A DNA stretch of 64,000 nucleotides from Beijerinckiaceae bacterium (GTDB taxonomy: Bacteria > Pseudomonadota > Alphaproteobacteria > Rhizobiales > Beijerinckiaceae): contig JAIELD010000031.1 in NCBI GenBank assembly GCA_019753285.1, forward strand, positions 1 through 64,000, written 5' to 3'. The notes below the pieces were generated by a model. It saw only the letters and a list, made by a program, of their open reading frames with translations. It did no database searches and was not told the DNA's origin. Every line of letters begins with the position of its first letter. The first letter of the stretch is position 1. The position numbers were made by a program, and so were the translations under genes. Of this stretch, positions 16,520 to 25,370 are shown in pieces.

Positions 16520-17938
16520 TTACGCCATCACATCGAACCACGTCGCGACGCCACCTTCGAAATGTTCGAGGATCGATGACCGGATCGCCCATCGTCCCGG
16601 ATTGTCGGCGACGAAGGAAATTCTGGAGGTCTGCCCTTCGGCCAGATAGAGCGTGTCGAGAAAATAGGGCTCCCAACCGTCGTCGAACGGGTGCAGCAGG
16701 CGGAAATTATGGCCGTGGACGTGGATGACCTGCGCCCATGCCGACTTGTTGACCAGCGCGAGCACCACCGGCGAGCCGCGCTTCACGGTAAAAAGCGGCT
16801 TGCCTGCAAAGCCGCCCGCTGCACCATTGTTGAGCTGCCAGAGAGTCGTACCGCTGCGTTGCGCGGCCTCGCCTGTCTTTGCATCCGCGCCGCGTTGAAA
16901 GCCGCCGGTGATGACAAGATCGGCCCGCGTCGCCGACTGCAGCTTGATGGCGGGTGGAAGACCGTTGCCCTGCAACGCGACGATCGGCGGGCGAGGCTCG
17001 ACTTTCGTGCCCTCGCCTTTCAACACCAGCAACGGCAGCACCTGTCCGAGCGCGATGCCGATTCGCCCTTCGGAGCCTTCCTCGGACGGAAGATCGACCA
17101 TGATGTCGAAACGCGAGCCGGGGGCCATGATCACGGTGCGGCGCAGCGGATCGAACGGATCGCAGGGTTGCCCGTCGATCGCCATCACGCGCGCTTGCAC
17201 GTTTTCGAATTTGAGCGGGCAGGCCCGGGCATTGGCGACATTGAGAAAGCGAAGGCGAAGCCGGCTTCCCGGAGCGGAGGCGAGCGGCTGCGGCGCGGCA
17301 AGGCCGTTCACAGTGAGGAAATTACCGAGCCGCCCGGCGCGGCCGCGGTCATCGATGTTTGCGAAGTCGGCGCTCATCGCGCCGCTCGGTTCGAAGCGCC
17401 AGTCGTCAATGATGACGGCAAGGTCGTGATCGACCGCCGGCGGCTGCTGCTCCTCGACCAGAAGCATGCCGGCAAGACCGCGATCGACCTGTTCCGCGCA
17501 TGAGCCCTGCACGAGAGGGTGATACCAGAATATGCCCGAATCCGGCGGGGTGAACTGGTAGTCGAAGGTCTCGGCCGGCTTCACGGCTGCTTGCGTCAGC
17601 CCGGCGACGCCGTCCATCGCCGATGGACCGCGGACGCCGTACCAGTGGATCGAGGTCGGCTGCGCCAAGGCGTTTTCGAGCCTGACATTGAGCGCGCCGC
17701 CCTTCCGAATGCGCAGCAACGGGCCCGGCAGGGTGTTATTGTAGGCGAGCAGGCTCGCTTCGGCCGTAAAGTCCGGCTTCATGCGCCGTTGCAGCGCGGC
17801 GGGGCGCAGCGTCAACCGCTCTGGCTCACGCCTTGGCGCTTCGACCGACCGGGCGGGCAGGGCGAGGATCGTCGCGGCTAGGCTCCCGAGCGAGCCTGCG
17901 AGCAGCGCTCGGCGGGATGGGCGTGACGGCTGATCCAT
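16520..17938 (-). CDS. Tat-exported multicopper-oxidase-fold protein with degenerate copper sites
   Basis: About 472 residues, starting at the ATG 17938 (MDQPSRPSRRALLAGS) with a good AAGGA site upstream; the tracked start adds 25 unlikely residues. A twin-arginine signal is clear. Three cupredoxin-type domains are recognisable, but ligand motifs are altered: HWYG at 98-101 instead of HWHG, WYHPL at 139-142 instead of WYHxH, QVIHVHG instead of HPxHLHG, and IRSSILEH near 452-459 instead of HCHxxxH, so the type-1 cysteine is gone. This resembles FtsP/SufI, a copper-free relative, more than an active laccase. It is followed downstream by glnB. Confidence 0.8.
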   Translation of the reverse strand: MDQPSRPSRRALLAGSLGSLAATILALPARSVEAPRREPERLTLRPAALQRRMKPDFTAEASLLAYNNTLPGPLLRIRKGGALNVRLENALAQPTSIHWYGVRGPSAMDGVAGLTQAAVKPAETFDYQFTPPDSGIFWYHPLVQGSCAEQVDRGLAGMLLVEEQQPPAVDHDLAVIIDDWRFEPSGAMSADFANIDDRGRAGRLGNFLTVNGLAAPQPLASAPGSRLRLRFLNVANARACPLKFENVQARVMAIDGQPCDPFDPLRRTVIMAPGSRFDIMVDLPSEEGSEGRIGIALGQVLPLLVLKGEGTKVEPRPPIVALQGNGLPPAIKLQSATRADLVITGGFQRGADAKTGEAAQRSGTTLWQLNNGAAGGFAGKPLFTVKRGSPVVLALVNKSAWAQVIHVHGHNFRLLHPFDDGWEPYFLDTLYLAEGQTSRISFVADNPGRWAIRSSILEHFEGGVATWFDVMA

Positions 17939-18066
17939 CTGGTCCTTGTTTTGAAAGCGGCTCTGCCGCTGCGCTTTGCCTAGCGGTGTGCCAAATGACG
18001 CGCCGCTCCACAAGCCTGTGACGGGCCGCTACAATCCGGAAAACGCGGCATTGGAGCTGCATTTTT

Positions 18067-18096
18067 TTGCTGCAAGCCGATTTTCTCATGCTATAC
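18067..18096 (+). promoter_or_regulatory. Candidate promoter for tRNA-Leu
   Basis: TTGCTG, a 17-18 base spacer and GCTATAC form a plausible housekeeping promoter about 80 bases before the tRNA. It would read into the tRNA and possibly tig. Confidence 0.4.
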
Positions 18097-18175
18097 GCGC
18101 GGCAGTTCGAACACGTCGATCGCTGTCGCCGGTGCGATGAAAACGGTAGCGATCGGGGATTCAAGTCTGCGCTTT

Positions 18176-18260
18176 GCGGGCGTGGCGGAATTGGTAGACG
18201 CACCAGATTTAGGTTCTGGCGACGAGAGTTGTGGGGGTTCGAGTCCCTCCGCCCGCACCA
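18176..18260 (+). tRNA. tRNA-Leu, anticodon TAG
   Basis: The 85-base gene has a perfect 7-bp acceptor stem GCGGGCG / CGCCCGC, discriminator A and an encoded CCA. The anticodon arm CCAGA-TTTAGGT-TCTGG carries TAG, which reads CUN leucine codons. The long variable arm typical of leucine tRNAs and the TpsiC arm (GGGGGTTCGAGTCCCTCC) are present. It lies 80 bases upstream of tig. The tracked ORF 18137-18328 that crosses it is spurious. Confidence 0.97.
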
Positions 18261-18340
18261 GACTTGATGGGTTCAAGCCGATTTGGGCAGATAGTTTGCG
18301 AAAGGCCCCGTTCACGCGGGCCGGATAGAAGGCGTTGATC

Positions 18341-19771
18341 ATGCAGGTTACCCAAACCCTTTCAGAGGGTCTCAAGCGCGAATTTCAGGTGGTGGTTTCG
18401 GTCAGCGATCTCGAAAAGCGCATGGCCTCCGAACTCGAGACGATGAAGGCCAAGGCCAACATTCCCGGCTTCCGTCCCGGCAAGGTTCCCACCGTCCATC
18501 TGCGCCGCCTCTACGGCAAGCAGGTCATGGCGGACGTCGTGCAGAACGCGGTAACCGAGGCGAACAAGAGGATCGTCGAGGAGAACAGCCTCCGCCTTGC
18601 GCTCGAGCCGCAGGTAAAGCTTCCGGAAGACCAGGCTCAGGTCGAGAACATCCTTGCAGGCAAAGCCGACCTCGAGCTCTCCGTCGCGCTCGAAGTGCTG
18701 CCGCAGTTCGAGATCGCCGATCACAGCGACATCACGCTGGAGCAGGAGGTGCTGCCGGTCAGCGACGCCGACATCGACGAGGCGATCAACCGCATGGCCG
18801 AGGGGTTCCGGCCATTCAACGACAAGCCCGACGGCGCGGGCGCCGCGAAGGGCGACAAGGTAGCGATCGACTTCGTCGGAAAGCTCGACGGCGAGGCGTT
18901 CGAGGGCGGTTCTGCGGAAGGGCACGAACTTGAGCTTGGCTCGAACCAGTTCATTCCCGGTTTCGAGGACCAGCTCATCGAGGCGAAGGCCGGCGACGAG
19001 AAGACGATCTCGGTCACCTTTCCCGAGGATTACAATGCCGCCCATCTCGCCGGCAAGCCCGTGACGTTCGACGTCAAGGTCCGCGCCGTGCAGGCGCCGG
19101 GCGAAGTGCAGATCAATGACGATCTCGCCAAGCAGTTCGGCATGGAGGACCTTGCGAAACTGCGCCAGGCGATTCACGACGTCATCGAAAAGGACTACAA
19201 GACGGCTGCCCGCCGCAAGATGAAGCGCCGGTTGCTCGATGCGCTCGATGGCAAATACACCTTCGACCTGCCCCCGACGCTTCTCGTCCAGGAGATGAAC
19301 AATATCTGGATGCAGGTCGAGGCCGACATGAAGGAATCGGGCAAGACCTTCGCGGACGAGAATACGACCGAGGAGGAAGCGCGCGCCGAATACGAGAAGA
19401 TCGCACAGCGCCGCGTGCGCCTTGGCCTTGTCCTCGCAGAGATCGGCGAGAAGGCGAAGGTTCAGATCACCGACGAGGAGGTGAGCAAGGCGCTCGTCGA
19501 GCGGGCTCGGCAGTTCCCGGGCCAGGAGAAAGCCGTGTGGGAATATTACCAGAAGAACCCGCAGGCTCTTGCCGAAATCCGAGCGCCGATCTTCGAGGAC
19601 AAGGTCGTCGATGAGATCCTCGCCCAGGTGAAGCTGGTCGACAAGGTCGTCACCAAAGCAGAGCTGATGGCCGAGGATTCCGCCGCCGGCAGCGAGAGCG
19701 AAGCGGCAGGCGACGAGAAGCCCGCCAAGAAGGCAGCCAAGCCGAAGACGAAGAAGAAGTCGGAAGACTAG
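18341..19771 (+). CDS. tig: Trigger factor (ribosome-associated chaperone and prolyl isomerase)
   Basis: Trigger factor binds at the ribosome exit tunnel and assists early folding. The 476-residue protein shows the ribosome-binding signature (IPGFRPGKVP, about residues 42-51), then the FKBP-type isomerase domain (GDKVAIDFVGKLDGEAFEGG, and FIPGFEDQLIEAKAGDEKTI), then the helical chaperone domain with the usual AEIGEKAKVQITDEEV. A Lys/Ala-rich tail ends the protein. I chose the ATG at 18341 (MQVTQTL) over the tracked TTG at 18335. It is followed by a strong terminator and then clpP, the standard tig-clpP-clpX-lon order. Confidence 0.97.
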   Translation: MQVTQTLSEGLKREFQVVVSVSDLEKRMASELETMKAKANIPGFRPGKVPTVHLRRLYGKQVMADVVQNAVTEANKRIVEENSLRLALEPQVKLPEDQAQVENILAGKADLELSVALEVLPQFEIADHSDITLEQEVLPVSDADIDEAINRMAEGFRPFNDKPDGAGAAKGDKVAIDFVGKLDGEAFEGGSAEGHELELGSNQFIPGFEDQLIEAKAGDEKTISVTFPEDYNAAHLAGKPVTFDVKVRAVQAPGEVQINDDLAKQFGMEDLAKLRQAIHDVIEKDYKTAARRKMKRRLLDALDGKYTFDLPPTLLVQEMNNIWMQVEADMKESGKTFADENTTEEEARAEYEKIAQRRVRLGLVLAEIGEKAKVQITDEEVSKALVERARQFPGQEKAVWEYYQKNPQALAEIRAPIFEDKVVDEILAQVKLVDKVVTKAELMAEDSAAGSESEAAGDEKPAKKAAKPKTKKKSED

Positions 19772-19781
19772 AGTTCAACCT

Positions 19782-19807
19782 GAAAGCCGCGCCACGCGCG
19801 GCTTTTT
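19782..19807 (+). terminator. Rho-independent terminator of tig
   Basis: AGCCGCG, a 5-base loop and CGCGGCT, flanked by AAA and followed by TTTTT, begin about 10 bases after the tig stop. It separates tig from clpP. Confidence 0.88.
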
Positions 19808-19887
19808 CGTCTCTGGAACGCCCGCATTTACCATGTCGGGCTTCTTCAGGCAGGGTTTTCCACATGAATGAGTTTTTCATGGTTGGC

Positions 19888-19913
19888 CCTTGCGAATCTG
19901 CTTTAGTCTCATG
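19888..19913 (+). promoter_or_regulatory. Candidate heat-shock-type promoter of clpP
   Basis: CCTTGCGAAT, about 15 bases, then TCTCATG resembles the alphaproteobacterial sigma-32 pattern (CTTG then CCCCAT), with mismatches in the -10. It is 40-65 bases before clpP and downstream of the tig terminator, so a clpP promoter must be close by. Confidence 0.3.
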
Positions 19914-19953
19914 ACTTACGAGGTCCCACCTGATTTTCTCCAAAGGTAATGTG

Positions 19954-20589
19954 ATGCGCGATCCGATCGACACCTACAACATGCTCGTGCCCATGGTGGT
20001 CGAGCAATCGAACCGCGGGGAGCGCGCTTTCGACATCTATTCGCGCCTGCTGCGCGAGCGCATCGTCTTCCTCACCGGCCCCGTCGAGGACAACATGGCG
20101 TCGCTCGTGGTCGCCCAGCTCCTGTTTCTCGAGGCTGACAATCCCAAGAAGGAAATCTCGCTCTACATCAATTCGCCGGGTGGGGTCGTGACGTCGGGCT
20201 TGTCCATCTACGACACCATGCAGTTCATCCGTTGCCCCGTTTCGACGCTGTGCGTCGGGCAGGCGGCTTCGATGGGTTCGCTTCTGCTGGCCGGCGGCGA
20301 GAAAGGCATGCGCTTCTGCCTGCCGAACGCACGCGTCATGGTGCATCAGCCCTCCGGCGGTGCACAGGGGCAGGCAACCGACATCCTGATCCAGGCCGAG
20401 GAGATCAAGGGCCTGAAACGCAGGCTTAATGAAATCTACGTGAAGCACACCGGCAACAAGTATGATGACATCGAAGCCGCGCTCGAACGCGACAACTTCA
20501 TGAGCGCCGAGCGAGCCAAGGAATTCGGGCTCGTCGACCAGGTCGTGGCCAAGCGGGCCGACGGCGATGCCGACGAAAAGAAGGGTTGA
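19954..20589 (+). CDS. clpP: ATP-dependent Clp protease proteolytic subunit
   Basis: ClpP forms the double-heptamer serine protease chamber that works with ClpX or ClpA. The 211 residues contain the nucleophile serine in [12 protein letters not shown], the histidine in [10 protein letters not shown] and the oxyanion segment [17 protein letters not shown]. The tracked start is a GTG directly before an ATG; I use the ATG ([13 protein letters not shown]), which matches the common N-terminus. AAAGGT upstream serves as ribosome-binding site. The partner clpX follows after 314 bases rather than in the same tight operon. Confidence 0.97.
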   Translation: MRDPIDTYNMLVPMVVEQSNRGERAFDIYSRLLRERIVFLTGPVEDNMASLVVAQLLFLEADNPKKEISLYINSPGGVVTSGLSIYDTMQFIRCPVSTLCVGQAASMGSLLLAGGEKGMRFCLPNARVMVHQPSGGAQGQATDILIQAEEIKGLKRRLNEIYVKHTGNKYDDIEAALERDNFMSAERAKEFGLVDQVVAKRADGDADEKKG

Positions 20590-20616
20590 GAACGGTAAGA
20601 ACGCGCTTACCCCGTT

Positions 20617-20636
20617 TGCGACAAATCTGCGACAAA
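20617..20636 (+). repeat. Direct repeat TGCGACAAA x2, period 11
   Basis: TGCGACAAA occurs at 20617-20625 and 20628-20636, one helical turn apart, 28 bases after clpP. Such phasing fits a transcription-factor site, but no factor is assigned. Confidence 0.5.
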
Positions 20637-20766
20637 GCCTCACAGATGCGGTTTATTGTCCGGAACCGCGCCCTAATTTGGTCGTATGGATCGTTGATCA
20701 AACGTGGAGAAATGTGGTTGTTATCGGGATCGGCGCCGATTTTTGAGTCCAGCCGGCGCGTGGCGT

Positions 20767-20783
20767 TTAATGGTTTATTAACC
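20767..20783 (+). promoter_or_regulatory. CtrA-type binding box upstream of clpX
   Basis: TTAATGGTTTATTAACC is an exact TTAA-N7-TTAA with the CC that often follows in CtrA sites. It is about 120 bases before the clpX ATG. Eight fixed A/T bases are uncommon in DNA this GC-rich. Assignment to CtrA rests on the consensus and on alphaproteobacterial context. Confidence 0.55.
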
Positions 20784-20903
20784 GTGACGCCTCGCAATGG
20801 TGCGGAATTTGAATAAACTGTTTCTGACGAACGGAACTCCAACGGAGGCAGACCAGGCAAAAGGGCCTTTTCACGACCTCCTGTTGCAAGATGGAGAAGA
20901 TTT

Positions 20904-22169
20904 ATGAGCAAGCCCAGTGGGAGCGATTCCAAAAGCACCCTCTACTGCTCGTTCTGCGGCAAGAGCCAGCACGAGGTGCGCAAACTCATTGCCGGTCCCA
21001 CCGTTTTCATCTGCGATGAATGCGTGGAGTTGTGCACCGACATCATCCGCGAGGAATCCAAATCCTCTCTCGTGAAGTCGAAGGACGGCGTGCCCACGCC
21101 AAAGGAGATCGCCAAGGTTCTCGACGATTACGTAATCGGCCAGTTCCATGCCAAGCGCGTCCTGTCGGTCGCCGTGCATAATCATTACAAGCGCCTCAAT
21201 CACGCTCAGAAGAACAACGACATCGAGCTTGCCAAGTCGAACATCCTGCTGATTGGCCCGACCGGCTGCGGCAAGACGTATCTGGCCCAGACGCTCGCCC
21301 GCATCCTCGACGTGCCGTTCACGATGGCGGACGCGACGACGCTCACCGAGGCGGGCTATGTCGGCGAGGATGTCGAGAACATCATCCTCAAATTGCTGCA
21401 GGCCTCCGACTACAATGTCGAGCGGGCGCAGCGCGGCATCGTCTATATCGACGAAATCGACAAGATCAGCCGCAAGTCCGACAACCCGTCGATCACCCGC
21501 GACGTGTCGGGCGAGGGCGTTCAGCAGGCGCTCCTGAAGATCATGGAGGGCACGGTCGCCAGCGTTCCGCCGCAGGGCGGCCGCAAGCATCCGCAGCAGG
21601 AGTTCCTGCAGGTGGATACGACCAACATCCTCTTCATCTGCGGCGGGGCTTTCTCGGGCCTCGAGAAGATCATCTCCGCGCGGGGCAAGGGCACGTCGAT
21701 CGGCTTCGGTGCCAAGGTCGAGGCGCCGGACGACCGCCGCGTCGGCCAGATCTTCCGCACCGTCGAGCCGGAAGACCTGCTGAAGTTCGGTCTCATACCG
21801 GAATTCGTCGGCCGTCTGCCGGTTCTGGCCACACTCGAGGACCTCGACGAAGTTGCGCTGAAGCGCATCCTCACCGAGCCGAAGAATGCGCTCGTCAAGC
21901 AGTATCAGCGCCTGTTCGAGATGGAGAGCGTCGATCTCACCTTCTCCGAGGATGCGCTGACCTCCGTTGCCAAGAAGGCCATCGAACGCCGCACCGGCGC
22001 GCGCGGCTTGCGCTCGATCATGGAGAACATCCTGCTCGACACGATGTTCGATCTGCCTGGCCTCGAGGGCGTGGAACAGGTGGTCATCGGCGCAGAGGTC
22101 GTCGATGGCAACGCGAAGCCGCTCTATATCTACGGCGAGCGCGCGGCCGAGGCGACCGCGAGCGCCTGA
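20904..22169 (+). CDS. clpX: ATP-dependent Clp protease ATP-binding subunit ClpX
   Basis: Hexameric AAA+ unfoldase that selects substrates and feeds ClpP. The 421 residues start with the zinc-binding dimerisation domain (CSFCGKS and CDECVELC, four cysteines). Then come Walker [12 protein letters not shown] near residue 119, the pore loop GYVGEDVE, Walker [11 protein letters not shown], a [11 protein letters not shown] segment carrying the RKH loop, and [11 protein letters not shown]. In alphaproteobacteria ClpXP degrades cell-cycle regulators such as CtrA. The gene has its own upstream region with a CtrA-type box and is followed by lon. Confidence 0.98.
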   Translation: MSKPSGSDSKSTLYCSFCGKSQHEVRKLIAGPTVFICDECVELCTDIIREESKSSLVKSKDGVPTPKEIAKVLDDYVIGQFHAKRVLSVAVHNHYKRLNHAQKNNDIELAKSNILLIGPTGCGKTYLAQTLARILDVPFTMADATTLTEAGYVGEDVENIILKLLQASDYNVERAQRGIVYIDEIDKISRKSDNPSITRDVSGEGVQQALLKIMEGTVASVPPQGGRKHPQQEFLQVDTTNILFICGGAFSGLEKIISARGKGTSIGFGAKVEAPDDRRVGQIFRTVEPEDLLKFGLIPEFVGRLPVLATLEDLDEVALKRILTEPKNALVKQYQRLFEMESVDLTFSEDALTSVAKKAIERRTGARGLRSIMENILLDTMFDLPGLEGVEQVVIGAEVVDGNAKPLYIYGERAAEATASA

Positions 22170-22223
22170 CGGCGATCGCGGCGGCGGCCTTCCTGCCGCC
22201 TCCGCTTCGGCCAAAATAGTTGC

Positions 22224-22241
22224 ATTTCAACGGCTTGAAAT
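22224..22241. promoter_or_regulatory. Perfect dyad in the lon promoter region
   Basis: ATTTCAA-CGGC-TTGAAAT is a perfect 7-base inverted repeat with a 4-base spacer, about 172 bases before lon. It overlaps promoter-like sequence (TTGCAT before it, TTATCT after it), so it looks like an operator. The binding factor is unknown. Confidence 0.4.
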
Positions 22242-22412
22242 CCGTTATCTGCGTGCACAAGTTTTGTCTCAACAGTCAGCGTCTGTTTCGCTGTTTCAAA
22301 GAAAAAGCTGCTGCCGGAAGGTGTCGATCGACCGGTTTCAGCTTCGGCGGTCAGCTCCGTTCTCCTTGGTAATGCAAGCTGAATTAGGCCGGCGCCGAGA
22401 CAAGGAAATGCA

Positions 22413-24848
22413 ATGAGCACCTCTAAATCACGTCCGCCGCTGGTTGCCGGAGAGATCGGCAGCTATCCGGTTCTGCCGCTCCGCGACATCGTCGTTTTCC
22501 CTCACATGATCGTCCCGCTCTTCGTCGGCCGCGAGAAGTCCATCTCCGCGCTCGAAGAGGTGATGAAATCCGAGCGCTATATCCTCCTCGCCACGCAGGA
22601 GAACGCGACCGATGACGATCCCGACACGTCGGCCATCCACAAGGTCGGCACGCTGGCGACCGTTCTCCAGCTTCTTAAGTTGCCCGACGGCACCGTGAAG
22701 GTGCTGGTCGAGGGCGCGTCGCGCGCAAAGATCGGCTCCTATATCCGTTCGGAGGATTACTACGAGGCGATGGCGGAAGTCATTGCCGACGATGAAGACA
22801 ACAAGATCGAAGTGCAGGCCCTCGCCCGCTCGGTCGTGACCGAGTTCGAAGGCTATGTGAAGCTCAACAAGAAGATCTCGCCCGAGGTCGTCTCTTCGGT
22901 CGGCCAGATCGAGGACTTCGCAAAGCTTGCCGATACGGTCGCGTCGCATCTCGCGGTCAAGATCGCCGACAAGCAGGCGATCCTCGAAATGTCCTCGGTC
23001 GCGAAGCGCCTTGAGAAGGTGCTCGGCCTGATGGAGAGCGAAATCTCCGTCCTTCAGGTCGAGAAGCGGATCCGCACGCGCGTCAAGCGCCAGATGGAGA
23101 AGACGCAGCGCGAATACTACCTCAACGAGCAGATCAAGGCGATCCAGAAGGAGCTTGGCGACGGGGACGACGCCAAGGACGACCTTGCCGAACTGGAAGA
23201 GAAGATCAAGGCAACCAAGCTCTCCAAGGAGGCGCGCGAAAAGTCGCTGCACGAGTTGAAGAAGTTGCGCCAGATGTCGCCCATGTCCGCGGAAGCGACG
23301 GTCGTCCGCAATTATCTCGACTGGATGCTGTCGCTCCCGTGGGGCAAGAAGAGCAAGGTCAAGAAGGATCTCGGCGCGGCGCAGGCGTTGCTCGACGCGG
23401 AGCACTTCGCGCTCGACAAGGTCAAGGACCGCATCGTCGAGTATCTCGCGGTGCAGACCCGTACGAACAAGCTCAATGGCCCGATCCTCTGCCTCGTCGG
23501 TCCTCCTGGCGTCGGCAAGACCTCGCTCGGCAAATCGATCGCCAAGGCGACGGGCCGCGAATTCGTGCGCATGTCGCTTGGCGGCGTCCGCGACGAGGCC
23601 GAGATCCGTGGCCACCGCCGCACCTATATCGGCTCGATGCCCGGCAAGATCATCCAGTCGCTCCGCAAGACCAAGACGGCAAACCCGCTGTTCCTGCTCG
23701 ATGAGATCGACAAGATGGGCCAGGACTTCCGTGGCGACCCGTCCTCGGCGTTGCTGGAGGTGCTCGACCCCGAGCAGAACTCGACCTTCAACGACCACTA
23801 TCTCGAGGTCGATTTCGATCTGTCGAACATCATGTTCGTGACGACGGCGAATACGCTGAACATCCCCGGGCCCTTGATGGACCGCATGGAGATCATCCGC
23901 ATCGCCGGCTACACGGAAGAAGAAAAGGTCGAGATCGCGCGCAAGCACCTGATCTCCGCCTCACTTCTGAAGCATGGCTTGAGCTCGAGCGAATGGTCGA
24001 TCACCGACAGCGCGCTGCTGATGCTGGTCCGCCGCTATACGCGTGAGGCCGGCGTCCGCAATCTGGAGCGCGAAGTGTCCAATCTCGTCCGCAAGGCCGT
24101 GAAGGACATTCTTCTGATGAAGACGACGACAGTCGTCGTCGACGAGAAGAAGCTCGAGGAGTATCTCGGAGCGCCGCGCTTCCGGTTCGGCGAGGCTGAG
24201 ACCGAGGATCAGGTTGGCGTCGTCACGGGCCTTGCCTGGACCGAGGTCGGGGGCGAACTGCTCACGATCGAAGGCGTCATGATGCCTGGCAAAGGCAAGA
24301 TGATTGTCACCGGCAATCTGAAGGACGTGATGAAGGAGTCGATCTCTGCGGCGGCGACCTATGTGAAGTCGCGCGCGCTCGATTTCGGCATCAAGCCGTC
24401 GCAATTCGACGAAAAGGACGTGCACGTTCACGTTCCGGAGGGTGCTACGCCGAAGGACGGTCCGTCGGCCGGCATCGCAATGGCGACAGCCATCACCTCG
24501 ATGATGACTGGTATTCCGATCCATCGTTCGATCGCGATGACCGGCGAGGTGACGCTGCGCGGCCGGGTTCTGCCGATCGGTGGGCTCAAGGAAAAGCTGC
24601 TCGCGGCCTTGCGCGGCGGCCTCACCAAGGTGCTGATCCCTGAGGACAATGTGAAGGACCTCGCTGACCTTCCGGCATCGGTGAAGAACGGGCTTGAGAT
24701 CGTGCCTGTGTCGCGCATGGACCAGGTTCTGGAGCATGCGCTGGTGTCGAAGCCGGTCGCGTTCAGCGCCGAAGAGGTTCAGGCCCTGACAACTGCAAAG
24801 CTGCCGCCCAAGGTCGACGATGACAAGGCGACCATGGTCGCGCACTGA
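22413..24848 (+). CDS. lon: ATP-dependent protease Lon
   Basis: Homohexameric AAA+ serine protease that removes damaged and regulatory proteins. The 811 residues carry the N-terminal substrate-binding domain ([19 protein letters not shown]), Walker [10 protein letters not shown] at 363-371, Walker [11 protein letters not shown], and a C-terminal protease domain with the catalytic serine at 685 (PKDGPSAG) and the dyad lysine at about 728 ([10 protein letters not shown]). Length is typical. Spacing from clpX is 243 bases with a promoter-like region. A strong terminator follows. In many rhizobia hupB comes next; it is absent here. Confidence 0.98.
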   Translation: MSTSKSRPPLVAGEIGSYPVLPLRDIVVFPHMIVPLFVGREKSISALEEVMKSERYILLATQENATDDDPDTSAIHKVGTLATVLQLLKLPDGTVKVLVEGASRAKIGSYIRSEDYYEAMAEVIADDEDNKIEVQALARSVVTEFEGYVKLNKKISPEVVSSVGQIEDFAKLADTVASHLAVKIADKQAILEMSSVAKRLEKVLGLMESEISVLQVEKRIRTRVKRQMEKTQREYYLNEQIKAIQKELGDGDDAKDDLAELEEKIKATKLSKEAREKSLHELKKLRQMSPMSAEATVVRNYLDWMLSLPWGKKSKVKKDLGAAQALLDAEHFALDKVKDRIVEYLAVQTRTNKLNGPILCLVGPPGVGKTSLGKSIAKATGREFVRMSLGGVRDEAEIRGHRRTYIGSMPGKIIQSLRKTKTANPLFLLDEIDKMGQDFRGDPSSALLEVLDPEQNSTFNDHYLEVDFDLSNIMFVTTANTLNIPGPLMDRMEIIRIAGYTEEEKVEIARKHLISASLLKHGLSSSEWSITDSALLMLVRRYTREAGVRNLEREVSNLVRKAVKDILLMKTTTVVVDEKKLEEYLGAPRFRFGEAETEDQVGVVTGLAWTEVGGELLTIEGVMMPGKGKMIVTGNLKDVMKESISAAATYVKSRALDFGIKPSQFDEKDVHVHVPEGATPKDGPSAGIAMATAITSMMTGIPIHRSIAMTGEVTLRGRVLPIGGLKEKLLAALRGGLTKVLIPEDNVKDLADLPASVKNGLEIVPVSRMDQVLEHALVSKPVAFSAEEVQALTTAKLPPKVDDDKATMVAH

Positions 24849-24878
24849 GCGGCTTTGTCCGAGCAGACTTGCCTAAAT

Positions 24879-24908
24879 AAAAAGCCGGCCCTCGTGGCCG
24901 GCTTTTTC
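24879..24908 (+). terminator. Rho-independent terminator of lon
   Basis: AAAGCCGGCC, loop CTCGT and GGCCGGCTTT followed by further T residues form a 10-bp stem about 30 bases after the lon stop. Confidence 0.92.
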
Positions 24909-25019
24909 ATGTGTGCGGCGATGACGTGCGGCACAAGCGAATGTGAAGAAGAGTCTACCGCCGCCGTTTCGCCGATCGGTTATGCTTCTCGGCATCTTCT
25001 TCCCTTGGTGAGGTCTCAA

Positions 25020-25340
25020 ATGCCGCCGACTGCAACGCGCCTTTTGCCGCTTCGCTCGCAGGCACTCGCCGTTTTCCTTGTGGTCGCCCATTTCCTTGCG
25101 GCGCCAGCATCGGCGACCGAACAGGGCCGTCGCCAGGATGCGGCTCCTCCCATCGCGGCAAAGGGTGACAAACGAGCGGGTGCTGAGGACCGATCCTGCG
25201 GCGGCCGTGCAGAGTCTACCGGCTCTGTGCCGCGCGCTCCCAATGTTCGCAACGGACAGCCGGATTGCGCCAGAGGCGATCGCCGACCGGATGAAGCCTA
25301 TGTGAACCTGCCGAGCAATGGCGGCGGTGGCGGCATGTAG
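25020..25340 (+). CDS. Predicted secreted small protein of unknown function
   Basis: Reading from the ATG at 25020 gives about 106 residues beginning MPPTATRLLPLRSQALAVFLVVAHFLAAPASA, which looks like a Sec signal peptide with cleavage after ASA. The mature part is short, charged and carries two cysteines (RSCGGR and PDCARGD), ending in a glycine-rich tail. The tracked ORF starts earlier, at 24855, but that part covers the lon terminator and is unlikely. I do not recognise a family. It occupies the place after lon where hupB is often found, and it is convergent with the transporter at 25371. Confidence 0.45.
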   Translation: MPPTATRLLPLRSQALAVFLVVAHFLAAPASATEQGRRQDAAPPIAAKGDKRAGAEDRSCGGRAESTGSVPRAPNVRNGQPDCARGDRRPDEAYVNLPSNGGGGGM

Positions 25341-25370
25341 GCGCCAAGGCAGTCTTGAGCATGCGGCCGT

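Larger units (their letters stand above)
20590..20903. other. clpP-clpX intergenic region
   Basis: This 314-base stretch is AT-richer than the genes around it. It holds two 9-base direct repeats (20617-20636), a full CtrA-type box (20767-20783), and an AAAAGGGCCTTTT palindrome near 20858, close to clpX. The tracked 76-residue ORF at 20586-20816 overlaps the clpP stop, has no good ribosome-binding site and looks non-coding. The region therefore looks like an independent clpX promoter. Confidence 0.55.

Noticed and set aside
18137-18328. ORF of 63 residues across the tRNA
   Set aside because: Overlaps the whole tRNA-Leu gene, a frequent false ORF.
20586-20816. 76-residue ORF between clpP and clpX
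   Set aside because: No good ribosome-binding site, overlaps the clpP stop and regulatory-looking sequence.
20871-22214. Minus-strand ORF of 447 residues opposite clpX
   Set aside because: Typical antisense ORF of high-GC genes with arginine/leucine bias.
22428-23948. Minus-strand ORF of 506 residues opposite lon
   Set aside because: Antisense shadow of lon.
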